Under the pieces are notes generated by a model, which did not search any database, was not told the DNA's origin, and worked only from the letters and a program-made list of their open reading frames with translations. The translations under genes were made by a program, and so were the position numbers. A stretch of DNA of 64,000 nucleotides from positions 37,234 through 101,233 of the forward strand of contig JBKCGB010000018.1 of NCBI GenBank assembly GCA_046303375.1. Reading direction: 5' to 3'. Positions within the stretch are counted from its first letter, which is position 1. Each line of letters begins with the position of its first letter. Positions 16,848-24,804 of this stretch are shown here, in pieces. The DNA comes from UBA965 sp046303375. Lineage in GTDB: Bacteria > Chloroflexota > Chloroflexia > Chloroflexales > Roseiflexaceae.

Positions 16848-17846
16848 CTAGCCACGATGACGCATGGTGACAATACGCCGCGACAGCAGGTATGAGCCAA
16901 TCACGAGCACTAATGCACTCAGTTGCGCCAACAATCCTTCGACATTAGGGAACACCGCAAACCACATCCCCAACCACCCGGGAATGTCAACGGGCACCAC
17001 AGTCGTTCCCAACCACCCCGCCTGCTGCATTTCTTGGATTTCTTCACCGACCATGACCACCAGCACCATTGCCAACAACAGCCCAGTGGCAATCAAGAGC
17101 TGCTTGTACGGCATCTTGTGATTGGTCAGAAACGTGACTACCCCAATGGTGCCCGTAAATGCCAACCCGATCAAGACTCCAGCAAGCACCGTGGGTGTCC
17201 CCATCGCCAGACGCACATTTTGCAAAAACAAGACGATCTCGAATCCTTCACGGTACACCGCGCTAAATCCAAGCATGGCCAAGCCCCACACGGTGGCCTG
17301 CGCACTGATGTCGCCAGCTAGCAGTGTACGCTTTTTCTGGGTGTGCATGGCAATCCACCCCGTCCAGTAGACATTGTGCAAAAACCAATTCATGATAACC
17401 AACAGCACCACAATCGCCAACAAACCGGTGGCCGCCTGAATATGCAACAATGGCGCATCGATGCGATCAATGATGGCAACGACGATGAACCAGGTCACAA
17501 GACTTGCCACCAACGCCCAACCCGCTCCCGCAAACACACTGCGACGCAACATCGACTGTGCCCCGACAAAGCTCGCTGTAATCGCCGCCAACACTAGAAT
17601 CGCTTCCAGCCCTTCGCGAAATACAATCAGACTCGTATTCACGACGACCGCACTTGGATGCAGCCCGTGCACAAATGGATCCGGCACACCCGCAAACTGG
17701 ATGCCCTGCCATACCATGACACATGCTACGATGACCGTTGCAATTGCGAGCACCCACTGATACCATGCCCATTGCGGCACGTGTGACACCTGTTGCCCCT
17801 GTGACATATCTGCCATCTCGCGTTTCTGTACCTGTGATCTACACAT
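16848..17846 (-). CDS. FTR1-family high-affinity iron permease
   Basis: About 332 residues with seven membrane segments. Two REGLE-type iron motifs are present: FREGLEAILVLA (R77-E81) and YREGFEIVLFLQ near residue 200, the hallmark of FTR1/EfeU. It carries Fe(III), or Fe(II) after oxidation, across the membrane. The usual EfeO and EfeB partners are not adjacent. Start is uncertain: ATG 17846 has a promoter 19 bases upstream but only a weak ribosome-binding site; ATGs at 17816 and 17807 are alternatives. Confidence 0.9.
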   Translation of the reverse strand: MCRSQVQKREMADMSQGQQVSHVPQWAWYQWVLAIATVIVACVMVWQGIQFAGVPDPFVHGLHPSAVVVNTSLIVFREGLEAILVLAAITASFVGAQSMLRRSVFAGAGWALVASLVTWFIVVAIIDRIDAPLLHIQAATGLLAIVVLLVIMNWFLHNVYWTGWIAMHTQKKRTLLAGDISAQATVWGLAMLGFSAVYREGFEIVLFLQNVRLAMGTPTVLAGVLIGLAFTGTIGVVTFLTNHKMPYKQLLIATGLLLAMVLVVMVGEEIQEMQQAGWLGTTVVPVDIPGWLGMWFAVFPNVEGLLAQLSALVLVIGSYLLSRRIVTMRHRG

Positions 17847-17864
17847 GGCGAATCCGTATCACCT

Positions 17865-17892
17865 AGTATAGCGATTATTTTTTATTTTACAA
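17865..17892 (-). promoter_or_regulatory. Promoter of the iron permease gene
   Basis: On the minus strand TTGTAA (17892-17887), a very AT-rich 16-base spacer and TATACT (17870-17865). Confidence 0.55.
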
Positions 17893-17923
17893 GGAAAAAC
17901 TGTTTTAATTAGCGGACAACAAA

Positions 17924-17959
17924 CAGCGCACGTGTGGAATGTCATCCACACGTGCGCTG
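17924..17959 (-). terminator. Terminator of gyrB
   Basis: A perfect 15-base stem (17924-17938 with 17945-17959) with a six-base loop; the minus strand continues GTTTGTTGTC. It lies 18 bases after the gyrB stop. Confidence 0.75.
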
Positions 17960-17977
17960 GCGGTATCATCCAGCACA

Positions 17978-19900
17978 TCAAATGTCGAGGTTGCGTACCT
18001 CTGGGGCATGCGTCTGGATAAAGCGCTTGCGTGGTGGCACCAAGTCGCCCATCAGCATCGTAAACGTCTCTTCAGCGGCCACCGCATCATCCATGGTCAC
18101 CTGCAGAATCACACGATTGCCAGGATTCATCGTGGTATCCCACAGCTGTTCGGCGTTCATTTCACCCAGCCCTTTGTAGCGCTGGATTTCCACACGGTTG
18201 CGTTCGTTGGCAGGTAAGCTAGCGATATACGTATCACGCTCATTATCACTAAACACATAGCGGTCGTTTTTGCCCACCCGCACGCGATACAACGGTGGCT
18301 GTGCAATGTACAAATTCCCGTTCGTGATTAATGGGCGCATATAGCGGAAGAAGAAGGTGAGCAACAAGGTGCGGATGTGGCTCCCATCGACGTCAGCATC
18401 ACTCATCAAAAAGACGCGGTGGTAGCGGATTTTGCTCACATCGAACTGGTCGCCAATACTTGCTCCAATCGCTGTAATCAATGAGCGTACTTCGTTGTTG
18501 GAAAGCATGCGGTCGAGGCGGCTTTTTTCGACATTCAGGATTTTACCACGCAGGGGCAAAATAGCCTGAAAGCGGCGATCGCGCCCTTGTTTGGCGCTAC
18601 CACCGGCGCTATCACCCTCTACGATGAAGAGTTCACAATTTGCCGGGTTGTTGTCGGAGCAGTCAGCCAGTTTGCCGGGGAGCGAAAAACCTTCGCGGGC
18701 GCTTTTGCGTGCTGTTTCACGGACTTTTTGTACGGCCAAGCGCGTGCGGGCTGCCGAGACACATTTTTCGATGATGCGCTTGGCATCGGCAGGATTCTCT
18801 TCGAGCCATTGTTGCCAGGCATCACCAAAGACGGTATTAACAGCAGTAGCCGCCACCGGGCTAACCAGCTTTTCTTTGGTTTGCGAGCTAAACTGCGGGT
18901 CGCGCAATTTGACACTAATCACCGCCGTCAAGCCTTCGCGCACGTCATCGCCTGTCAGGTTGGTATCGTTTTCTTTGAGCAGGTTTTTGGCACGTGCATA
19001 GGTGTTGATGACACGCGTCAAGGCATTGCGAAAGCCTGTCACATGTGCACCACCGTCAGTGTTATTAATGTTGTTGGCAAACGAGTAAATCATGTCTGTG
19101 TCGTATGCTTCGGTGTATTGGAGCGAGATTTCCACTGCCACGTCATCGGCGATACGATCCACATAAAACGGCTGTTTGTGCAGTGTCGTACGGTCTTTGT
19201 TGAGGTGGCGCACATACGAGCCAATCCCACCTTCAAAGTAGAAGTTGAGCTCGTTGTCGTCGCGCTCATCCACAAAGCGAAAGCGCAGTCCCTTGTTGAG
19301 GTACGACATTTCACGGAAGCGTTGCGCTAACGTGCGGAAGTTGTAGTCGAGCGTCTGAATGATTGTTGTATCGGGGTGAAATGTCGTGTGGGTTCCATGC
19401 AATGTGGTCGGCTCGAGGTCGACGACGTCGCCCTGTGGTACCCCACAGCGGAACTCTTGGTAGTAGTGGCGCTCGTTGCGGTAGACATCGACGCGACAAT
19501 ACGACGAAAGCGCATTGACTGCTGACACACCCACACCATGCAACCCGGATGATACTTTGTAACCGGTACCGCCGAATTTACCACCGGCATGGAGCACGGT
19601 CATGACGACCTGCAACGTGCTGACACCCATTTTGGGGTGAATACCCACGGGGATACCCTGACCATCATCACGTACGGTCACTGAACCATCATCGTGGATG
19701 ACCACTTCGACGGATGTGGCACGCCCTGCCATCACCTCGTCGACCGAATTGTCGACCACCTCACGTACCATGGTGTGCAAGCCGTTGATATCGGTGGGAC
19801 CGATATACATACCGGGGCGCTTACGCACCGCTTCCATGCCTTCGAGAACTTGAATTTGACTCTCGTCGTATGTCGAACCCTGTGTCACACCATCACTCAT
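17978..19900 (-). CDS. gyrB: DNA gyrase subunit B
   Basis: A 640-residue type II topoisomerase ATPase subunit. The GHKL ATPase shows VLEGMEAVRKRPGMYIG, the ATP-binding REVVDNSVDEV and DDGQGIPVGIH, and the lid GGKFGGTGYKVSSGLHGVG. The TOPRIM domain shows CELFIVEGDSAGGSAKQGRD and LMSDADVDGSHIRTLLL, and the C-terminus has IQRYKGLGEMNAEQLWDTTM. ATG at 19900 has GAGGA upstream; a longer reading would start without one. gyrA is not in this window. Confidence 0.97.
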   Translation of the reverse strand: MSDGVTQGSTYDESQIQVLEGMEAVRKRPGMYIGPTDINGLHTMVREVVDNSVDEVMAGRATSVEVVIHDDGSVTVRDDGQGIPVGIHPKMGVSTLQVVMTVLHAGGKFGGTGYKVSSGLHGVGVSAVNALSSYCRVDVYRNERHYYQEFRCGVPQGDVVDLEPTTLHGTHTTFHPDTTIIQTLDYNFRTLAQRFREMSYLNKGLRFRFVDERDDNELNFYFEGGIGSYVRHLNKDRTTLHKQPFYVDRIADDVAVEISLQYTEAYDTDMIYSFANNINNTDGGAHVTGFRNALTRVINTYARAKNLLKENDTNLTGDDVREGLTAVISVKLRDPQFSSQTKEKLVSPVAATAVNTVFGDAWQQWLEENPADAKRIIEKCVSAARTRLAVQKVRETARKSAREGFSLPGKLADCSDNNPANCELFIVEGDSAGGSAKQGRDRRFQAILPLRGKILNVEKSRLDRMLSNNEVRSLITAIGASIGDQFDVSKIRYHRVFLMSDADVDGSHIRTLLLTFFFRYMRPLITNGNLYIAQPPLYRVRVGKNDRYVFSDNERDTYIASLPANERNRVEIQRYKGLGEMNAEQLWDTTMNPGNRVILQVTMDDAVAAEETFTMLMGDLVPPRKRFIQTHAPEVRNLDI

Positions 19901-19953
19901 ATCGTGTATTTCCTCTACGTACGATGCCACCAGCGTCAGCGCTTGGTAATAAC

Positions 19954-20943
19954 TTACAACCCTTGTTGCAAGTGGTACTGTACAAACCGCATACGTGCCA
20001 TCACGAGCCCGGTCAACAAGTACGCACTCACGATAATAGACGCCACCTGCCCTGCAATCGTGCCGATGAGACCCTCAAAGATGATCCCACTCCCGGCGAC
20101 GATTACGATTAGCATCAGCAAAAAGCTCAGTGTTCGCCAGAAATTCACCCGCACCAAACGTACACTCATTTGAATACCGCGAATCGGCCCAACCTGCTCG
20201 AGTACCATGATTTCACGCGTGAATCCGATGTAAATGCTCGCCCATAACCAGGCACCCGCCCCCACAAAGACAAAAAACGCACCAAGTGCGGGACTTGCGC
20301 TCAAGAGCAACAACAAGAATATGGACAGGGGGATCAGTGATAACCCGACCACACCAATCACCAACATGACATACAAAAAGAGCACCGTCATCACACGCAC
20401 GACCTGATGCACGAAATCATTCGCTTGCGGGGCATCGATTGCAGCATTGCGCATCCCCGCCAGAAAGATGGCACTCAACACGAGCGCTACCACATTGATG
20501 AGCACAATCAAACCCAGAAACGAACCCGCATCTGCGACAATCAACGCATTAGCGTCCACGTTGGGGGCAGGCAGCGCCATGATATACGGTAGCCCAAGTG
20601 CTTCAGCACTCGCACCCGCAGCCCTGAACGAGTAGATGGTGTAGGGCACCACATTCAACCATGCGACCTGCCCGCGGATGTCTTCGCGGGCAAGTTGCGC
20701 CAACAACCCGATTGTTTGTTCACGCATCTCTGCGACATCATTCGGGGTCGATGCGTCTGGTTGTATTTCGCGCAAAAGGGCCTGTGTCTCGGTGACGAGC
20801 GGTGCAATCGATATACCACCACCAAACCACAAATATGCGTTGAGTATCAATGGAATGACGAGCACCCATGGTGCGCGATTAATCTTTGCATACGCATCGC
20901 TGAGGATATCTACGATGCTTACTCGTGTCGTTGTATCGGTCAC
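19954..20943 (-). CDS. Multi-pass membrane protein of unknown function
   Basis: A 329-residue protein with about six hydrophobic segments: one near residue 30, one near 150-175, and four between about 195 and 315. The second half resembles the glycerophosphoryl-diester-phosphodiesterase/DUF975-like membrane regions only loosely. The start is GTG at 20943, because AGGAGG (minus strand) lies just upstream and an extended -10 promoter (TGCTATAAT) lies at 20977-20969. It precedes gyrB on the same strand by 53 bases; whether they share a transcript is open. Confidence 0.65.
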   Translation of the reverse strand: MTDTTTRVSIVDILSDAYAKINRAPWVLVIPLILNAYLWFGGGISIAPLVTETQALLREIQPDASTPNDVAEMREQTIGLLAQLAREDIRGQVAWLNVVPYTIYSFRAAGASAEALGLPYIMALPAPNVDANALIVADAGSFLGLIVLINVVALVLSAIFLAGMRNAAIDAPQANDFVHQVVRVMTVLFLYVMLVIGVVGLSLIPLSIFLLLLLSASPALGAFFVFVGAGAWLWASIYIGFTREIMVLEQVGPIRGIQMSVRLVRVNFWRTLSFLLMLIVIVAGSGIIFEGLIGTIAGQVASIIVSAYLLTGLVMARMRFVQYHLQQGL

Positions 20944-20968
20944 TAATTTCCTCCTGTATGCTGTAGTA

Positions 20969-20977
20969 ATTATAGCA
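20969..20977 (-). promoter_or_regulatory. Extended -10 promoter of the membrane protein gene
   Basis: TGCTATAAT on the minus strand, 26 bases before the GTG start. No good -35 box, as expected for an extended -10 promoter. Confidence 0.5.
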
Positions 20978-21072
20978 TACCCATGGCAAATGCGCATCAT
21001 TGCATTTGTACACTGTCGTGTGATTGAGTCATTTACGGTATAGTATTACCAAGCAACACTGAGGAGTCGGGC

Positions 21073-21930
21073 ATGAGTACTACGAGCCACTATTCACCAA
21101 CCACCGAAGTCTATCTACGCCGTCCCGTAACTGCAGCACAACGCATGCTCATCGTCTATGCACACCCCGATGACGAAGCCTTTGGCAATGCGGGGACAAT
21201 CCTCGCTGCACGGCGCGCAGGTATCGAAGTCCACTACATCTGTGCTACCCGCGGGGAATGTGGATCGTGTGACCCCGCATACCTTGCACAGTATCCCGAC
21301 ATGCGTGCGTTGCGCACTGCCGAACAACAGGCAGCTGCTGACGCACTCGATCTCGGTGCCGTGCACTTCCTCAATTACCGTGACAGTAATATGCCTGGCA
21401 CGGCTGACAACGCGCACCCCGAAGCATTGGTACAAGCACCGATTGCTGATGTAACCCAACGCATTGCTGGCATCATCGATGACTTTAAACCCCAGTACAT
21501 CATCACCTTTCCCCCGTATGGTGGGTATGGGCACCCCGACCATATTGCAATTCACCACGCCACCTTGGCCGCCATTGCACAGAGTACGTGGCAGGTACCC
21601 AATGTGTTTTACTCGACATTTTCTACGACCACGCTACGTGTGATTATCTTTTTGTTGCAGCTGACAGGGCGCAACCCACGTGCCTTTGGGCGCAATGGTG
21701 ATATCGACATGGTACGGGTCGCCGAAGAAGCAACGGCCATCACCACCGTGGTACCGTGTGCACACGTGGTCCCCGCCAAAATCGCTGCGTGGCAGTGCCA
21801 TGCCAGCCAGGGGGGGAGTGTCACACGCATCCCGCGTATCGCATGGCGCTGGTTTTATGGGCGAGAAACACTCACACGCATCCATCCAGTACCGAGCAAC
21901 CGCCGCGAAGTGCTACGGTTTGACGCATGA
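21073..21930 (+). CDS. PIG-L (LmbE-like) zinc deacetylase
   Basis: A 285-residue PIG-L family enzyme of the type that deacetylates N-acetylglucosaminyl groups, such as mycothiol/bacillithiol or lipid-linked precursors. The zinc motif AHPDDE lies at about 37-42, the second part YGGYGHPDHIAIH holds the other zinc His. ATG at 21073 has GAGGAG upstream. Stop overlaps the GNAT gene (ATGA), so deacetylation and acetylation of a related substrate is a fair guess. Substrate unknown. Confidence 0.88.
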   Translation: MSTTSHYSPTTEVYLRRPVTAAQRMLIVYAHPDDEAFGNAGTILAARRAGIEVHYICATRGECGSCDPAYLAQYPDMRALRTAEQQAAADALDLGAVHFLNYRDSNMPGTADNAHPEALVQAPIADVTQRIAGIIDDFKPQYIITFPPYGGYGHPDHIAIHHATLAAIAQSTWQVPNVFYSTFSTTTLRVIIFLLQLTGRNPRAFGRNGDIDMVRVAEEATAITTVVPCAHVVPAKIAAWQCHASQGGSVTRIPRIAWRWFYGRETLTRIHPVPSNRREVLRFDA

Positions 21931-22586
21931 GCGAATTTGTCATTCGTCCAGCGACAACAGCCGATATTGACGGATTGGTAACGGTGCATGCGGCTGCATT
22001 CAATGACAAATTCATCGCAGCCTTTGGCGAGCGACAACTCGCCACGGGCCTCGACCTGATGGCCGAAACCTGGCGGCGCCAAGGCAGTGCTGGTTTGAAT
22101 GGCATGTGGGTGGTGGTTGACAATGGCATGGTAGTAGCTACGATTGCGCTACGGGCACGAGTCACTATGCGGCAGATACCTGCGGTGCCCGTGGAGTGGT
22201 TATTCATCAAAAAACTCGGGTTTTTGCGCGCCCTCTATGCCTTGACGATCCTGTCGGTCATTGACCATCCTGTGGGATACGACGAGCTCTATATCAGCGA
22301 CGTGGCCGTGCACCCGAAGCATCAACGGCGTGGCATCGCACGCACCATGCTCGCGCATGCACGCACCGAAGCCCAACGCCTCAATCTGCATTCACTGTGC
22401 TTGTATGTCAGCGCCAACAACAGCGCAGCGTGTGCCCTGTATCAGAGTGCCGGCTATCAGCCCACCTCTACGCATCGATCGTTCCTCGCATGGATTGCGA
22501 CACGGCGCTGGCGCTGGCTGCTCATGGCGCGCCCCGTGCAGCCATCTCCTCGAGTTGAGGGGCAGCCACGCGCCAATAACGTGTAA
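21927..22586 (+). CDS. GNAT-family N-acetyltransferase
   Basis: A 219-residue acetyltransferase. The acetyl-CoA loop is VAVHPKHQRRGIARTML and the end of the fold is NNSAACALYQSAGYQPTSTH. The start overlaps the PIG-L stop as ATGA. The last 65 bases overlap tail to tail with the photolyase N-domain gene on the other strand, and the C-terminal ~25 residues look like an unstructured extension. Confidence 0.85.
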   Translation: MSEFVIRPATTADIDGLVTVHAAAFNDKFIAAFGERQLATGLDLMAETWRRQGSAGLNGMWVVVDNGMVVATIALRARVTMRQIPAVPVEWLFIKKLGFLRALYALTILSVIDHPVGYDELYISDVAVHPKHQRRGIARTMLAHARTEAQRLNLHSLCLYVSANNSAACALYQSAGYQPTSTHRSFLAWIATRRWRWLLMARPVQPSPRVEGQPRANNV

Positions 22587-22956
22587 ATCGGCGCAAATCA
22601 CTCGTCGCTGGTACCTGCACAAAGTCTGGCTCCGGCAACACATCAACACGATGTGTCTGCTGGAGCATAGCAACAATCTTTCTAAAGCGTGGCGCCACAC
22701 TCGCACTCGTCACAATACGTGTTGCCTGATGCTGCTGTGCAAACGAGCGCACGTGGGTAACCACATCACCGCGATACATGGTCACCGGCAACTCAAGCAA
22801 TGCCTCATACATAAACACCAGACGCTTGAGGCTAATGCGGCGCTGACGGAGCACGGCATCATCCCACACAAAAATTGCAGGCGCATCTGGCGCCGCCACC
22901 AAGGCAGGGTTGGTGAGTCGCAAACAATCGCCATGCACCCATACAATATCAGCCAC
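22522..22956 (-). CDS. Photolyase N-terminal (antenna-binding) domain as a separate protein
   Basis: A 144-residue protein resembling only the alpha/beta antenna domain of DNA photolyases: VWVHGDCLRLTNPALVAA replaces the usual FRRDLRLxDNPAL, followed by PAIFVWDD, VTMYRGDVVTHVRSFAQQ and a final strand FVQVP. The FAD domain is absent and is encoded separately at 23828-24616. I place the start at GTG 22956 because AAGGAG lies six bases before it; it overlaps the acyltransferase stop by eight bases. Probable partner of the separate FAD-domain protein. Confidence 0.65.
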   Translation of the reverse strand: MADIVWVHGDCLRLTNPALVAAPDAPAIFVWDDAVLRQRRISLKRLVFMYEALLELPVTMYRGDVVTHVRSFAQQHQATRIVTSASVAPRFRKIVAMLQQTHRVDVLPEPDFVQVPATSDLRRFTRYWRVAAPQLEEMAARGAP

Positions 22957-23800
22957 GCCGTACTCCTTGTTCTTGCACAATTAACGCATGCATCTCAGCG
23001 ACCAACTGCTGGTGAGTGTCACTCCCCGCAGTGCGACACGGATTGCCAAAGCGCACCCGCACCAAACCCGTCTTGTACCATGGCACAATCAGCTGCAGGG
23101 TGGCGGCCATCCAATCACGATCACGGCGCACTGGTATGCGCCGTACATACCAATTCTGTAGCGCACGTGCCGAAATAACGCCACTCACCAGCATCGGCAC
23201 CACCACGAGGTTGGGCACCAACCGTGCAAAAAGCACCGCCATCTCAGACCACGCTGGCAGCGTGTCTGCAGCATCATCAAAGACGGCTGGGTCTGACTCA
23301 ATGCGTCCTGCGGGATACGTGAGCAGCGCACCACCCCGTTTGAGATGCTGTGCAGCCGCACGAATTGCCTGCGCACGCCCTATGGCATCGTCGGGCACAC
23401 AAATCAGGTGTGCTGAAATATTGGGCAACTCGTCGAGCAACACGCGCTGCGCCGCAATCACTTTGAGATCGGGGCGATTAATTGCGACAAATGATGCGGC
23501 TGCATCGCTTAAGCCTGGGTGATTGCTACAAATCAATACCGGCCCTGTGTGAGGCACTTCCTGTGGGTTGACGTGTTCGACCGCCCTGGCGTATGCCGTC
23601 ACGATTACCTGCCCTGCTGACGCCAAACCGGCATCCCTTGCCTGTGCATCACACATGGCCATGGTGTGTGCCAACCGCCGTGATGGCCACCAGCCTACGG
23701 CCGTCACTACCCAACGCAACCATGGGCGTTGGGCAACACCAAATGTTTCATACAAATCCGCCAGATTCATCGCCGTCAGTGTGTCAATATTTGCACGCAT
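22949..23800 (-). CDS. PlsC-like 1-acylglycerol-phosphate acyltransferase homologue
   Basis: A 283-residue protein of the glycerolipid acyltransferase family. The NHxxxxD catalytic motif is present as SNHPGLSDA, with GGALLTYPAGRIES as the later glycine-rich block (EGTRS-like in other members). This suggests acyl transfer to a lipid precursor at the membrane. It is unusual in lying between the two halves of a split photolyase, in the same operon; the reason is unknown. Confidence 0.78.
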   Translation of the reverse strand: MRANIDTLTAMNLADLYETFGVAQRPWLRWVVTAVGWWPSRRLAHTMAMCDAQARDAGLASAGQVIVTAYARAVEHVNPQEVPHTGPVLICSNHPGLSDAAASFVAINRPDLKVIAAQRVLLDELPNISAHLICVPDDAIGRAQAIRAAAQHLKRGGALLTYPAGRIESDPAVFDDAADTLPAWSEMAVLFARLVPNLVVVPMLVSGVISARALQNWYVRRIPVRRDRDWMAATLQLIVPWYKTGLVRVRFGNPCRTAGSDTHQQLVAEMHALIVQEQGVRRG

Positions 23801-23827
23801 CCACGCCTCCCTGCATTGCTGCTGTTG

Positions 23828-24616
23828 TTAGCTGGTCATATGCGGAAAGAGCCGCGCTGCCAACATATCATATGACCCGTGAAACGGGCACTGCGCCGTA
23901 CAAACACCACAGTACTGCCCACCACTGTAGCGTTCGAGGGATTCTTGTGAGAAATAATACGGCTTTTGGCTAAACGTACTTGCCACCCACTGCCACGACA
24001 GGTTGTTACTCGCCGGGTCACCATCCAGCAAATGCTGCAAAAACCATGCAGCCCCCACCTGCCACGCCACACGCCGCCAGTGAATCAAATATGCGGCCAA
24101 CCACATGCGTGCATGGTTGTGTAGGTACCCGGTGGTCACTAGTGTTTCAGCAAATGCATCCATGCATGCGAGACCAGTGGTGCCCTGCACAACGTCATCA
24201 GGGAGGGTGTGCCCATAATCGGTTGCCTGCCAGCCAGTTTTGTAGGGTTCTCGATCGTGCCAGATACCATCACCAATCTGGGCATAGACCCGTTGCCAAT
24301 AATCGCGCCAGGCCAGCTCGTTGATGAGTTTGGCATGATCGGGGTAGCGCATCACCACATCACGTACTTCGGCCAGGCTAAGCATACCGTGACGAATATA
24401 GGCGCTCAAATGCGTTACCGCACCATCGAGGTAATTACGCGAGCGTGCATAGCGAGCCGGATCAATACGTGCAAGCAATGCCAACGCCTGTGTGCGCCCA
24501 CCCAGCGGTGCCGCCACATGCGTATCGGTCTCCACCACATCCGCAAATGTGGCTTGGATGTAGGCAATGAGTGCACTGCGATCAGCAAACTCACGTTGTA
24601 ATGGAGTGTCGTTCAT
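23828..24616 (-). CDS. Photolyase FAD-binding C-terminal domain as a separate protein
   Basis: A 262-residue protein consisting only of the helical FAD domain. Recognisable stretches are YARSRNYLDGAVTHLSAYIR, LINELAWRDYWQRVYA, TGYLHNHARMWLAAYLIHWR and DGDPASNNLSWQWVAS, equal to FAD-binding and substrate-binding parts of class I photolyases. It ends with a four-Cys-like tail, CGVCTAQC. The ATG at 24616 overlaps the DUF2256 stop as ATGA. It may work with the separate N-domain protein at the end of the operon. Confidence 0.88.
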   Translation of the reverse strand: MNDTPLQREFADRSALIAYIQATFADVVETDTHVAAPLGGRTQALALLARIDPARYARSRNYLDGAVTHLSAYIRHGMLSLAEVRDVVMRYPDHAKLINELAWRDYWQRVYAQIGDGIWHDREPYKTGWQATDYGHTLPDDVVQGTTGLACMDAFAETLVTTGYLHNHARMWLAAYLIHWRRVAWQVGAAWFLQHLLDGDPASNNLSWQWVASTFSQKPYYFSQESLERYSGGQYCGVCTAQCPFHGSYDMLAARLFPHMTS

Positions 24617-24789
24617 GAAACCTTTCGAGTTGCTGGTGGCTTGCCGCCACTCTGTTTGTAACGCCGACATGCATCGCTACAGTACTTCACTTCATCCCAA
24701 TGCTTGGCCATGCTTTTGCGCCACGTAAACGGGCGGCCACATGTCACACATGTCTTCTCGGGTAAATCTGATTTTTTGACACCACGCAT
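24613..24789 (-). CDS. DUF2256 small zinc-finger-like protein
   Basis: A 58-residue protein, MRGVKKSDLPEKTCVTCGRP then FTWRKSMAKHWDEVKYCS and DACRRYK. Four Cys in a CxxC...CxxxC pattern suggest a zinc ribbon. DUF2256 proteins are known as neighbours of cryptochrome/photolyase-related genes. GAGGA lies upstream of the ATG at 24789, 15 bases after the photolyase-like gene, and the stop overlaps the next start. Function unknown. Confidence 0.85.
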   Translation of the reverse strand: MRGVKKSDLPEKTCVTCGRPFTWRKSMAKHWDEVKYCSDACRRYKQSGGKPPATRKVS

Positions 24790-24804
24790 GACGCTTGCAT
24801 CCTC

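Noticed and set aside
18587..19330. 247-codon plus-strand frame
   Set aside because: Lies fully inside gyrB on the other strand, and its sequence shows no family features.
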